From the NCBI GenBank assembly GCA_933228675.1, contig OW121740.1, forward strand, positions 163,256,806 to 163,320,805: a stretch of 64,000 bases of DNA. Reading direction: 5' to 3'. Source of the DNA: Stomorhina lunata (taxonomy: Eukaryota; Arthropoda; Insecta; Diptera; Rhiniidae). The translations under genes and the position numbers were made by a program. The notes beneath the pieces were generated by a model. The model was given only the letters and a program-made list of their open reading frames with translations. It did no database searches and was not told where the DNA came from. Of the stretch, positions 48,263 to 59,604 are shown in pieces (positions within the stretch are counted from its first letter, which is position 1; every line of letters starts with the position of its first letter).

Positions 48263-50074
48263 GTGAATGTTTCAAATAAAATAAAACTCATTTCCAGAAA
48301 AATTACAACTTATATCCGTTATTCCAGAATTTTCAACTCTATCATAGATACATCCATATATCCAGAAGATTTAAAAATAGCTAAAATAATACCTTTACCT
48401 AAGGAAAATAATACTACTGAATTAAGCAAGTTCAGACCAATTGCTCTACTGCCTATGATTGATAAAATTTTTGAAAAGATACTTCATAAGCAGTTCTCCT
48501 TTTATTTAAAAAATAATAGTTTATTGAGTAGATTTCAATATGGTTTTAAGAAAGGGTGTGGAACGGAGCAAGCTGTAGTGAACGTGGTCAACAATATTTG
48601 TCGAGGTTTAGATAACGGCTGTAGTAGTGTTGCTGGTATTTTTTATGATTTTTCTAAAGCTTTTGATTTAGTGGATCACACAATTTTATGGCCTGTTCCA
48701 CGATCTCGAAACAATGCTTTTTTTCTTATCCTATACGAAAGAAATTTGTTTTTCGTTTCACTAACTCTATTTTATTCGAAAGATAAGTCGAAAAACAAGT
48801 CGAAAGAAAACGTAAGTATTTTCATACAAATTTCTGTTTTACTATTTCGAACAAGTTACCAGAAATACGAAAGCAAATGTCAAAACGAGTCACTTGATAT
48901 TTTGCTTTCGAATAGAAACGAACGAAAGGCTTCGAAATAGTGAAACTAAAATTTATTCGAATTCGAGTTACTCACTTTCTTTCGAGTAGATTTTCTTTCG
49001 AAATCGTGAAACAGGCTATTAATCAAGAAGTTGAAATATTATGGAGTTAGTGAAATAGCATTAACTTTATTGTCTAATTACTTAGCAAACCGAAAGCAAT
49101 ATGTTACAATTGAAAACTGCAGAAGTGAAACGGGAGTAGTGGAATACGGAGTGCCCCAAGGAAGCGTCTTAGGTCCACTTCTGTTTACTGTGTATCTAAA
49201 CGATATACATAATCTTGATTTGTCTGGGAAACTGTATATGTATGCCGATGATTTATGTCTTTTTTACCCTTATAAGTATGAAACAGTTGTGAAGGCGTAT
49301 ATGGAGAGAGATGCAGCTATAATCAGCGAATTCATAAGATTAAACAAACTCGTACTAAATTCCCAAAAAACAAAGCTTCTAAGATTTCGTCCGTATTTAA
49401 AAGATAACCACAATTTTAGTATCACTGTGAATGGAACACAAATTTGTGAGAGTGAATCAATAAAATATCTTGGAATTTATCTTCAAAATAATTTGTCATG
49501 GGATTTGCACATTAAAAATCTCATAAGTAAAATTGTATCTACTCTTGGTTTACTATACAAATTCAGAAATAAGTTCAACAAACAAACAAAACTTATATTA
49601 TATAAATCTTTGATACAAAGCCATTTAAACTACTTACCGATTGTATATGCAAGTAGAAAAAGCACCGAATTGAAATCGCTGCAAAGAACACAAAACAAGG
49701 CGTTGAAAGCTGTATTTAATTTGCCGTTGACATACTCCACAGTCTCATTGTACAAGGACATTTCCTCAAATATTTTACCTGTCTACGGACTATATAAATT
49801 CCAGTTACTACTCTATGTTTATAAATCTATTAACAACATTGGTCATCACACAATTTCTTTTCAACAAAATCAAACAACATTTAGGACCAGAAATAATATG
49901 AATCTTGGAACAACAAGATGTCGGTTGGAATGTACAAAACAACGCGTCGAATACATGGGTAGTTTCGAATTTAATAACCTTCCTCAAGAAATAAGAAATA
50001 TTGAAAGAATTTCTGTTTTTAAAACCAGATTAAAAGAATACCTAGTCAAAAATATGGAGACTCTTCTCTTGTAG
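48263..50074 (+). pseudogene. LINE reverse transcriptase, truncated and disrupted by a MITE
   Basis: The enzyme copies LINE RNA into DNA at the target site. Visible motifs in order: SKFRPIALLP; FQYGFKKGCGTEQA; FYDFSKAFDLVDH with the motif A aspartate at 48647-48649; GVPQGSVLGPLLF (motif B); YADDL at 49241-49255 (motif C, catalytic DD); and KYLGIYL. The C-terminus (FKTRLKEYL) resembles CR1/Jockey-type proteins. A MITE at 48689-49018 with its TTA duplication interrupts the frame between DHTIL and IKKLKYYG. The inserted length (333 bp with the duplicated TTA) is a multiple of three, and both sides are otherwise open, for about 492 residues. The insertion adds a TAG stop at 48938-48940. Nothing upstream supplies a start codon, so it is a dead fragment. 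Confidence 0.9.
48689..49018. mobile_element. 330-bp MITE in the LINE, TTA target duplication
   Basis: Ends GCCTGTTCCACGATCTCGAA (from 48691) and its partner ending at 49016 match at 19 of 21 positions. TTA flanks both sides (48686-48688 and 49019-49021); comparison with the reverse transcriptase frame shows that exactly one TTA is extra. A 3-bp TTA/TAA duplication suggests the PIF/Harbinger superfamily. The body is dense in TTCGAAAG and CGAAAG motifs on both strands. No transposase. Confidence 0.85.
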
Positions 50075-50251
50075 TATTATGTCATAAATTTCATTATGTA
50101 TCAGTTTCTATAAATCAAATTTAAAAAAAACTTTTTTTTTAAAATAACTTTTTTTTTTTTTTCTTAATTTCTGTTTTGTTTTAACTCATATTTTTTTTTT
50201 ATATAAACGTATGTACACATATAAAAACTGTTTAAAAATTCTTGCCAGCCA

Positions 50252-50281
50252 GCCTCAATAATGTCCTCGTGGCGCTGAGGC
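50252..50281 (+). promoter_or_regulatory. 3'-UTR stem-loop of the LINE
   Basis: GCCTCA (50252-50257) pairs with TGAGGC (50276-50281) around an 18-base loop, in the only G+C-rich part of the 3' UTR. Many LINEs have a 3' structure recognised by their own reverse transcriptase; that role here is an inference. Confidence 0.5.
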
Positions 50282-50340
50282 AATTATATATTTAATTGTA
50301 ATATGAATTATTTTTTGAATAAATGAAAAAAAAAAAAAAA

Positions 50341-51690
50341 TTCATTTTTTCATATAAAAAATTTCTATAAAAAAATTTATTATCAAAAATTTTCTATACA
50401 AAATTTAAATATAGAAAATTCCATATAAAAAATTTTAATATCGAAAATTTTCTAATAAAAATTTGAATATAGAAAATTTTCTATAAAAATATTAATCTTG
50501 AAACTTTTTTATAAACAATTTCAATATTCGAAATTTTGTATCAAAAATCTTAATATAGAAAATTTTCTTTAAAAAATTCTAGTATCGAAAATTTTCTATA
50601 AAAAATCTTAATATCAAATTTTTGTATCATTAAATGTTTATACTTCTGAAAAAAATGTTGTTATCGAAAGTTTTCCATAAAAAATTTTGCATCGAAAATT
50701 TTGTTAAAATATTTTAACAAAATTTATTTATTTTATATAAAAAATTTTCTATAAAAAAATACATTTAGAAAATTTTCTATAAGAAATATATATAGAAAAT
50801 TTTCTATAAATAATTAATTTAGAAAACTTTCTATAAAAAATTTATATACAAAATTTTTTATAAAAAATTTATATAGAAAATTTTCCATAAAAAAAATTAT
50901 AAACAAAATTTTCTTTAAAAATTTATAAAGAAAATTTTCCGTAAATAGAAAATATTCTATAAAAAATTTATATAGAAAATATTCTATAAAAAATGTATAT
51001 ATAAAATTTTCTAGAAAATTTTCTACAAAAAATTTATATAGAAAGTTTTCTATAAAAAATTTATATAGAAAATTTTCTATAAAAAAATTGTGTAGAAAAT
51101 TTTGTATAAAAAATTTATACAGAACTTGAAAATTTTATATAAAAAATTTATATAGAAAATTAAAAAAAAAAGTTTTAATATCGAAAATTTTCAATAAAAA
51201 AGTTTTCTATAAAAAAATTTTTATATATATAAAATTTTCTATAAAAAATTTCTAAGTCGAAAATTTTCGATTAAAATTTTTATATTGAGAATTATTATTA
51301 AAAATTGTATGTCAAAAATTTTTTATCGATTAAAAATTTTATATTGAGAATTTTTTAACAAAAATTTTATAAAAAATTTTATAAAAAATTTTATATCAAG
51401 AATTTTCTAAAAAAAATTGTTTTATAGAAAACTAAAAAAAAACATTTTTTATATGTAATTTTTGATATTAAAGTTTTTATATAAAATTTTCGATATAAAA
51501 TTTTTTATAAAAAACTTTTGATAAAAAAAATTTTTATTTTAACATTTTTTATAAAAAATGTTCGATATTAAAATTGTTTATAGAAGAACTTTTATAGAGG
51601 ATTTTGAATTTTAAGTTTTTACATAAAAAATTTTAATATCAAACATTTTCTATAAAAATATTTAATATCGAAAATTTCCGATAAAAACTT
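50341..51690. repeat. 27-bp A/T-rich tandem array
   Basis: Units join AAAAAATTTATATAG to AAAATTTTCTAT; period about 27 bp with many variants, more degenerate after 51130. It starts at the LINE A tail. Confidence 0.9.
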
Positions 51691-51694
51691 TTTT

Positions 51695-52645
51695 TTTTCA
51701 ATGTACAAGTCGCAATTCTCAACAGAATTTGATGAAATTTGTTACAGGTCTATTAAGTCCACTCCAGGTACCTTAACCCGCTTTGGACCTCCATTTTTTC
51801 ACCTATTTTTTATTTTTAATGTACAATCTGCAATTCTCAACAGAACTTGAAAAAATTTGTCACAAGTATATTAAATGATCCAAAAAAGAAAGAGTTTTAC
51901 TAATTTTGGTTAAGATCTCGTGACTCTTTGAGGAACCTGCTTTGAACCCCCATTTTTTCCCAGTACATAAGCCGTAGTTCTCAACAGAATTTGATGAAAT
52001 TCGGCACATGTCTATTAGTTGACCCAAAATAGAGATCAAATTTTGGTTGAAATCCGTCGACTCCTAGAGGTACCTGCCTTAGACTAAACTTAAATGCAAT
52101 TTTATTAAAAAGTTAAGCCTACGCGACGGCAACACTTTTTGCTTAAATTATGTGTAAATTTACATGACTTTTTTTTTTAAATCTGAACTTTGTTATACGA
52201 TCGGTAAATTTCGGTGAATTTTTTTAGCTCAATCTAAGAATAGACTTTCGCCTTTCACGTGGTTATGGTTTGAGCCCCGAGCAAAATCTAACCAACTTAG
52301 TTTTTGTCCAAAGAAAAACAAAAACACTGAATTTTGTAGAGCTTTTTTGATTTCCTAAACTAAAACCAAGGTTCTGTACCATAATTAAATCGACATCAAG
52401 ATTAAAGCTGTGAAACTATATTCAATGCATGAACTACTGAGTTTGATGAAAAATTGCATCACTTTTCGTTTTAAAACATTAAGCTCATTTCAATATCTTT
52501 TTTATAACAAATCATATGACTTTTTCTTGAAAACTATTATTGATCCTTAATATCTAGACTCTTCTCTATAGAACTGCCTCATTAGATTTTTCAAAAGCAG
52601 TTGTAAAAATGGCTTTTTGCAGCAGAAATACCATAGTGCGCCGTA
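51695..52645 (-). mobile_element. unclassified repeat family, copy R1 (reversed)
   Basis: On the minus strand the copy starts GGCGCACTATGGTATTTC near 52643, runs through a core of about 550 bp (AGAGTCTAGATATTAAGG, CTTGGTTTTAGTTTAGG) and enters a minisatellite (AATTTCATCAAATTCTGTTG, GTACCT, TGGACC) up to the array at 51690. The same order is seen in R2 and R3. No coding frame. I do not recognise the family. Confidence 0.75.
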
Positions 52646-53844
52646 TTAGCGACAAGATAGTGAACAAGAGTGTTTTCAAGACATTTAAAACTTAATAGGA
52701 AAACCTCTTCAAGAATCGCAAATTTAAAAAAATCATTAAAAAAGTAAAAATCGATTAAAAATTGTTAAACTTATAATTTTTTGGTTTTTAACGTATAATA
52801 AAATATTGGCTATTGACCTGCGACTGATTAAATCAAAATATTAAATCGTTCAAGTACCAAAAAACTTAAATACGGAGCGTATGGGAAATATTATAACGAT
52901 TATACGCTACCTTTTCTTTTTCATACCAAACTATTAGATTAATTGAATCTTTTTGTTTTACATTTATACCTATAACTAATTTCAAGTGTGTACAATTTGC
53001 CGAAAACAACAGTCATGTAATGAATGCATGTATGTATGTAATAAATTCATATATTAAAATTTCTCTTGGATAATTTTCTTGTGTATAAAAATTTCTTTTG
53101 GTTTTTAACTTGTCTAATAAACAAAGGCACTTTAGAGGTCTCTTTATGCATACAAATACAGTGACACATGGACATACACACACACACTTACTCAAACATG
53201 CAAATGAACATAGAACATGTAAACAATAAAAAAATAACAAAACTTGTACTAATAAAAAAATTTTAAAAAAGAAACCAAAATGGAAAAAAGTAAACAATTA
53301 CAAATTATCTTAAACAATTGCTGCAAAATTGTCATAAGTCAATAAAGTTAATATCGGATACTATTAAATCAATTACATTTAAATGAAAACAATATAATTT
53401 TAGTTTAAAAAATAAGATCATTAAATAAAGATATATGCTAAAAACAAATATCTTTCACACCCACAACAATAATTATTTTAAAATAGATTTCAATGTATTG
53501 AACACTACAAGAATACGAATATATTCAAATATTATATTCAAGAATGTTAATAATTTCACCTTATGACAAGGTTGCAGCTTATGAATCATATGACCTCTAA
53601 CAACAGATAAAGAATATTCATTCATATATGCATAAGGATACAAATACATACAAACTATTTATATATATTTACATACATACAAATACATATGAAATTATAC
53701 AAACACTTAACTATAAGTAAAGTTGCATTAGGTTGCATAAGTATCTAAGTAATAGTATTTTTATTGTTGTTTGTGTATTTTTATTAACCTCTTGTTTACC
53801 AGGGTACTTATATGTGATATTAGCCAAATCGCACCATTTATCTC
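52646..53844. other. spacer between opposed copies R1 and R2
   Basis: Ordinary A/T-rich DNA with CA and ATAC runs. The 94-codon minus-strand frame at 53013-53297 is cysteine- and phenylalanine-rich from low-complexity DNA and is not supported. Confidence 0.5.
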
Positions 53845-55257
53845 AAACGCCGCATTATGGTATTTCTGCTACAAAAAAGACATTTTTTGGCCACCGCATT
53901 TGAAATATCTAATGATGCTGTTCTATAGAGAAGAGCCTAGATATTAAGAATCAATAATTGTTTTGAAGAAAAACATATAGTCCGGTATGTAATGGAAATC
54001 GATGGTTTGTAAACCATTCGATTTTTGATATATTTTTGAGATAATTTTCGGTAATTCCCCAAAAAAAATAGAAAATTTAGGCTTAAGTCTTTTTGACTGA
54101 TATCTTAAATTTCATTTAGTTTGAATTTTTTGTGGAAATGGGGAAAATTATCTCAAAAACATATGTGAAAGCAATCGATTTCCATCGCATGCCAAATTAT
54201 GTGTTATTAAAAAGATATTGAAATGTGCTTAATATTCTAAAACAAAAAGTGATGGAATTTTTTGTCAAACTTATTGGCTCGTGTATTGAATATAGTTTCA
54301 GAGCTTTAATCTTGATGTCGATTTTATTATTACACAGAATCTTGGTTTTATTATGCAGAAGAAAATAACTTAATCTCGTTTATAGTTAAGGAGATATGAG
54401 GGAAACAAAAACGCTCTATAAAATTCAGTGTTTTCGTTTTTCTTTGGACAAAAACTAAGTTGGCTCGGTTTTGCTCGGTACTCCCAACATAACCACGTGA
54501 AGGGCGAAAGTCTTTTCTTTAGATTGATCGAAAATTATCGAAATTTACCAATCGCAAAGCAAAGTTAAAAATTTTCGGAAAAAGTCACATAAATTGTTAC
54601 ACATAATTTGAACAAAAAGTGTTGCAGTCGTTTAGGCGTATCTTTTTAATCAATTTTCATTTAAGTGTTAGTCCAAGGCAGGTACCCCTAGGAGTCGGAT
54701 TTAACCAAAATGAGTAGAACTCTTTTTTTGGATCAACTAATAGACGTGTGCCGAATTTCATCAAATTCTGTTGAGAATTGCGGTTCGTATATTGAGGAGA
54801 AAAATAAGTAAAAAATGGGGGTCCAATGCTGGTATGATAAGGAGTGAATGGATTTCAACCAAAATTAATGGAGCTCTTCGCTGGATAAACTAACAGACGT
54901 GTGCCGAATTCCATTAAATTTTGTTATGAATTCCGGCAAAAATATGTGAAAAAATGGGGGTCCAGGAAAGGTACCTGAAAGAGTTAATGGATCTCAAATA
55001 AAATTAGTACAACTCTTTCTTAAATCAATTAATAGACGTGTGACGATTTTTTCAAATTCTGTTATGAATTGTCCAAGGGGTCAACTGATTTCAACTAAAA
55101 TGAGTAGATTTATATTTAGATCAACTAACAGACGGGTGCCGAATTTTCTTAAATTCTGTTTAGAGTTGCGACTTGTACATTGAAAAGGAAAATTAGTTGA
55201 AAAAAATTGGGGTATAAGGCAGGTACCCCAAGGAGTCAACAAATTTCAACCCAAATT
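53845..55257 (+). mobile_element. unclassified repeat family, copy R2
   Basis: Starts near CGCCGCATTATGGTATTTC, followed by GCCACCGCATTTGAAATATC, AGAGCCTAGATATTAAG and AAGTGTTGCAGTCGTTTAGG. From about 54670 it becomes a minisatellite with four to five units (GTACCCC, AAGGAGTC, TTCAACCAAAAT, AATAGACGTGTGCCGAATTT) and runs into a 31-bp array. Relative to R1 and R3 it has an extra 214-bp palindromic block at 53981-54194. Confidence 0.75.
53981..54194. mobile_element. 214-bp palindromic insertion inside R2
   Basis: GGTATGTAATGGAAATCGAT (from 53984) is inverted at the right end (ATCGATTTCCATCGCATGCC, ending 54193), and TTTTTGAGATAATTTTC is inverted as AAAATTATCTCAAAAA. R1 and R3 lack the block at the equivalent position, so it is best explained as a MITE insertion. 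The target duplication is not clear. Confidence 0.65.
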
Positions 55258-55926
55258 AGTAAAAAATTTTCTATTAAAAATTATTTTATTTGAAAAATTT
55301 TCTATCAAAAATTTTTCTGTTAAAAATTATTTCATCTTAAAAAATTTTCTATTAAAAATTATTTTATCTGAAAAATTTTCTATTAAAAATTATTTTATAT
55401 GAAAACTTTTATATTAAAAATTATTTCATATGAAAAATTTCTATTAAAAATTATTTCATATGAATTTTTTTTTTTTAAATTGTTTCATATGAAAAATTTC
55501 TATTAAAAATTACTTCATATGAAAAATTTTCTATTAAAAATTATTTCATATGAAAAATTTTCTATTAAAATTTTTTTCATCTGAAAAATTTTCTACTAAA
55601 AATTATTTCATCTGAAAATTTTTCTATTAAAAATTATTTTAACCGAAAAATTTTCTTTTAAAAATTATTTCATCTAAAAAATGTTCTATCAAAAATTATT
55701 TCATATGAAAAATTTTCTATTAAAAATTATTTCATATGAAAAATTTTATATTTAAAATTATGTCATTTGAAAAATTTCTTTCAAAAATTATTTAATATGA
55801 AAAATTTTATTTTAAAAATTATTTCATGTGAAAAATTTTCTATTAAAAATTATTTCATATGAAAAATTTTCTATTAAAAATTATTTCATATGAAAAATGT
55901 TCTATTAAAAATTATTTCATCTGAAT
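55258..55926. repeat. 31-bp A/T-rich tandem array
   Basis: Units join GAAAAATTTTCTATTAAAAA to TTATTTCATAT; period 31 bp (for example 55861 to 55892), about 21 copies. It starts inside a minisatellite unit of R2, after CAACCCAAATTAGT. Confidence 0.94.
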
Positions 55927-56490
55927 AATTATAGAAGTAGTGTAATTTCAACTTTGCTTTCAAAATGTTTAGACCTAGAGAATCGATAACAACCTGGGCT
56001 CGAGCCCAGACTGCATATGATATGTTATGTTCTTAGTAGTCGACTTACTAAGTAACTTAACCAAAGCATCCACAATTAACCTATTAACAAAATTCTTCCT
56101 GAGATATTCATCTGGACCTGAACGGGTTAACTTGTACACATATCCATTTTGCACTAATAAATGTTTAGGTTTTCTTGTTACTTCCACTACTGTTGTTGTA
56201 GTTGCTGGCATTTTCTACTGCATTTTAGATATTGTAACTCTCATTTACTCCCCTTTTATAACCTTTCCCATTAGTCCTGAAATTTCTTTACAATTTTGTA
56301 TGTTTTTTTGTTGTAGTCACTCATTCACTCATGAGGATTAGTTGAGTTAAAATAAATAAAAACAAAAATTCCATAGAAAACCTCGAAAGCCAGAAGAGGA
56401 CATCCTGTGGTTAGACGCTTCTGTGTTCTCATGGAGCTCATATATGTCCATTTAGAGAACACTAACAAAAAAAAAAAACTACGTTATTAT
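55927..56490. other. possible retroelement fragment with palindrome and A-rich tail
   Basis: CTGGGCTCGAGCCCAG at 55994-56009 is a perfect 16-bp palindrome that also resembles a tRNA T arm. At the other side a less A/T-rich stretch (56375-56460) ends in AACACTAAC and a run of 12 A (56468-56479). This could be a SINE or LINE 3' fragment. The 104-codon frame at 56027-56341 is not recognised. Confidence 0.35.
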
Positions 56491-57246
56491 TAATGTAGGA
56501 ATATGGCAAAATATTTAACTTTGTTAGAAGCTTATTTAGGAGTTGGGATAAAAAATGGTAAAGCAAAATGTTTTAAGTGGTCACAGTGTAAACATAACCT
56601 GTAATACATACAGGTTATCTAATTTAATAAATAGAGACGTAGATTTTATGAGGGTATTAGTTGTAGACTTGGGCAATCCAATTATAATAAATTAAATAAT
56701 TTGGAAGAGCTTGAAGTATATGTGATTAGCCACTTTTTTTAAACAAAAATCAATTCTAATACCTCGGTCTAATAAATTTTGATGATTTAACATAAATTGG
56801 TATTTTGTACTACAATATAAGTAGCAATTTATGACAAATGTCTAGTATACTTTTTTCATATTTATTAATATCTTTCTTTTATAGAGTTTGATAAAATTTT
56901 AAATGCTCATATGTGTAACTTTCCATTTTATTTAAAAATAAATTCTAAAATTAGTTATTTCAAAAATTTCTAAAATAAATCCCTGTAAGACTACCTAACT
57001 CTGCCTGAAATCTCATGTGTAAAAATCTATATTTCAAAAACTTTTCACAAAACTCTTAGAGCTACTCAAAATCAACATGTTGACATCTTTGGGGACAGTT
57101 TCCTCTTATTTCTTTTATTATTTCTGAGGTAAGGGTATTTATATAAATACACACATACATACATACATATAAAGCTGAGTAACCTATACTTGAATTTATA
57201 AATACTTGAACACACACTCATGCATACATATACTAAGATATATATT
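56491..57246. other. A/T-rich spacer, no gene recognised
   Basis: Ordinary sequence with an ATAC run near 57150-57168. Nothing else seen. Confidence 0.5.
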
Positions 57247-58904
57247 AGGGCCCAGTTAATTTTTAAAGTTGGAATTTGTATGCCGCACTATGATATTTTT
57301 GCCACAAAAAAGCCATTTTTCGCCACCGCCTTCGAAAAATCTAATGATACAGTTCAATAGAGAAGAGTCTAGATATTAGGAATCAATAATTGTTTTCATT
57401 TAAATTATGTATTAAAAAAAGGTATTGAAATGTTCTTAATATTCTAAAACGAAAAGTGATGAAATTTTTATCAAACTCAGTTGCTCATACATCGAATATT
57501 GTTTCTTAGATTTAATCTTGATGTTGATTTAATTAAGCTACAGAACCTTGGTTTAAAACAGCAGAAGAAAATAATTTAATCTCGTTTATAGTTTAGGAGA
57601 TATCAGGAAATCAAAAAAGCTCTACAAAATTAAGTGTTTTCGTTTTTCTTTGGTCAAAAATCAAGTCGGCTCGGTTTTGATCGCTGCTCCGCCCATAACC
57701 ATGCGAAAGGTAAAAGTCTCTTCTTTAGATTGAGGGAAACAAATTTACCTAAATTTACAGATCGTAAAACAAAGTTCAAAATTTTCTGAAAAAAGTCACA
57801 TAAATTGTTACACATTATTTTAGCAAAAAGTGTTGCAGTCGTTTAGGCGTTACCTTTTAATCAAATTGAATTTAAGTGTAATTCTCGTAAGAGTTGGGGG
57901 ATTTCAACCAAAATTAGTAAAGCTCTTTTTTGGATCAACCAATAGATGTGTGCAAATTTTGCAATTCTGTAGAGAATTCCTACTTATACATTTATTAATA
58001 GATCTTTTTTTTGAATTAATTAAAAAACGTATGGTAAATTTCATCAAATTCTGTTAAAAACCTGCGACTTGTACATTCAAAGGAAAAATTTGGTGAAAAA
58101 ATGAGGGTCCAAGGCAGATACCCCGAGTCGTCGACGAATTTTAATCAAAATTAGTAGACCTCTTTTTTGAATTATTTAATAGACGTGTGTTGAATTTCAC
58201 CAAATTCTGTTTAGAATTGCGAGTTGTACATTGAGAACAAAAATTGGTAAAAAATGGGGGCGAAGGCAGGTACCCCAAGGAGTCGACGGATTTAAAATTG
58301 TTTTCTTAATTTTTCTTATATTTATCTAAAACTGTTGCTCCTTCTATTCTTTGCACTTCGATGTATGAAGAAATATCACTTTTTGCTGCCAACTAAAATT
58401 TGAGATCAATTGGATTTAAGTGCCCATGACTCGCACAAAATTTTAAAAAAATACCTGATTTTTTACTTTGATTATATGACATGATTTGCAATTCTATAGC
58501 CTGTAAGTACTAAAAAGCTGATTTTTGTCAAAATATTATCAAATTTATTAATTTTTTTCTTATTAGAATTTTTTTTTCAAGTCAGTTTCAAAAATCATTT
58601 TTTAATTTTTTGAAAATTGTGTACAACAAATATTACAAATTATAAATTATCGTTTCAGGTTCATAAAGGAAACCTATAAGAGAATAAAACACAAAAAAAT
58701 GGTGTCGATATCTTAAACCGTTTCGCCGTAGCTACGATTTGAAATCTTAGAATTTCGCAAAAATATAATTTTTCGGTCATAATTTCTTCATGGGCACGCT
58801 TTCCCTTTATCTAATTGATCTCAAATTTTCAAGCTACTATTTTTTAAGCATTTCGAATACATCTGGGGGCCTTATGTAAATTCCAACTTCGATAACTGGC
58901 ACCT
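57247..58904 (+). mobile_element. unclassified repeat family, copy R3, with terminal inverted repeats
   Basis: The left end GGGCCCAGTTA (57248-57258), with AAGTTGGAATTT at 57266-57277, is mirrored at the right end by AAATTCCAACTT (58878-58889) and TAACTGGCACC (58893-58903). In between are the core shared with R1 and R2 (57283-57890), two to three minisatellite units with a 150-160-bp period (57890-58290), and a tail with its own inverted repeat. Non-coding. The flanks are too A/T-rich (TATATT left, TAATATA right) to fix a target duplication. The ends suggest a non-autonomous DNA transposon. Confidence 0.65.
58395..58829. repeat. inverted repeat inside the R3 tail
   Basis: AAAATTTGAGATCAATTGGA and AAGTGCCCATGA at 58395-58429 are mirrored by TTCATGGGCAC and ATTGATCTCAAATTTT at 58787-58829. 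The arms are about 35-43 bp and the loop about 360 bp. Confidence 0.8.
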
Positions 58905-59604
58905 TAATATACATATAAGATCAAATAATTTTTAATTCCTTTTCTATCTTAGTAACTATACTATACTATACTTTACACACTTTAGTAAATAAGTATTTTT
59001 ATGGAAAGTTTCCTTGTAAAAACTAATGGAAAAATTTACTTTTTTTAGAGATATTTTACTTTTCTCTGTAAATTAAATTTATAGAAAGAGCTTATTTTTT
59101 TTTTTTTGCATTTTGTTGGTGAAACACTTAACCTCTGTCGATATATAAACATATACATGTGAGTATATATATCTAAGTATATGTGTTTATGCTTGTAGTT
59201 TTCAGTACCTCAAAAGTATACAAGTGTGTTTTTATACTCCAAGGATAATATTTTAAAAATCTAGGGATTTTTTTTTTTTTTTGGAAAAACTGAAAATATT
59301 AAATTTATGTATAGTAAGAGTAGTTATATGTTGGGTAAAGATATAAATATTTTAATTCTTACTAAATATATAAATTTAAAATACATACCCAAAAAATAAA
59401 AGTTTAACAGAATTTTGTTTCTATGAAAGTAAACAAAAACTAAATGAAGTTTAAATATCCAAGATTTTTAAAGAATGCAAAAAAAATGAAAATGAGGTGA
59501 TTATAAATCACTTTAATTTTCCAAAATATTCCATAAACTGCATTAAATATGTTACAAAGAATGCTTTAAAATTGAAAGCTTAATTTTTGGTATATAAGGA
59601 TGAA
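58905..59604. other. A/T-rich spacer, no gene recognised
   Basis: Ordinary A/T-rich DNA with homopolymer runs. No feature recognised. Confidence 0.5.

Larger units (their letters stand above)
48250..50340 (+). mobile_element. 5'-truncated LINE (Jockey/CR1 superclade), split by a MITE
   Basis: Only the reverse transcriptase part and 3' UTR of a non-LTR retrotransposon remain; the gag-like ORF and the endonuclease are absent, as usual after incomplete reverse transcription. The exact 5' breakpoint is not clear and I could not identify a target duplication. The 3' end has a stop at 50072-50074, a hairpin at 50252-50281, AATAAA at 50318-50323 and 15 A residues to 50340. The A tail abuts a new A/T-rich array. 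Confidence 0.88.

Noticed and set aside
48689..48940. C-terminal part of the first LINE frame (after DHTIL) as a novel protein extension
   Set aside because: It is MITE sequence read in frame until a TAG; the inverted ends and TTA duplication explain it.
51695..55257. A single large Polinton or similar coding transposon with long inverted arms
   Set aside because: The 1.2-kb spacer has no coding capacity and no integrase or polymerase motif.
56027..56341. 104-codon frame and the opposing 78-codon frame at 55975-56211
   Set aside because: They overlap on opposite strands, have no recognised motif and lie in what looks like a retroelement fragment.
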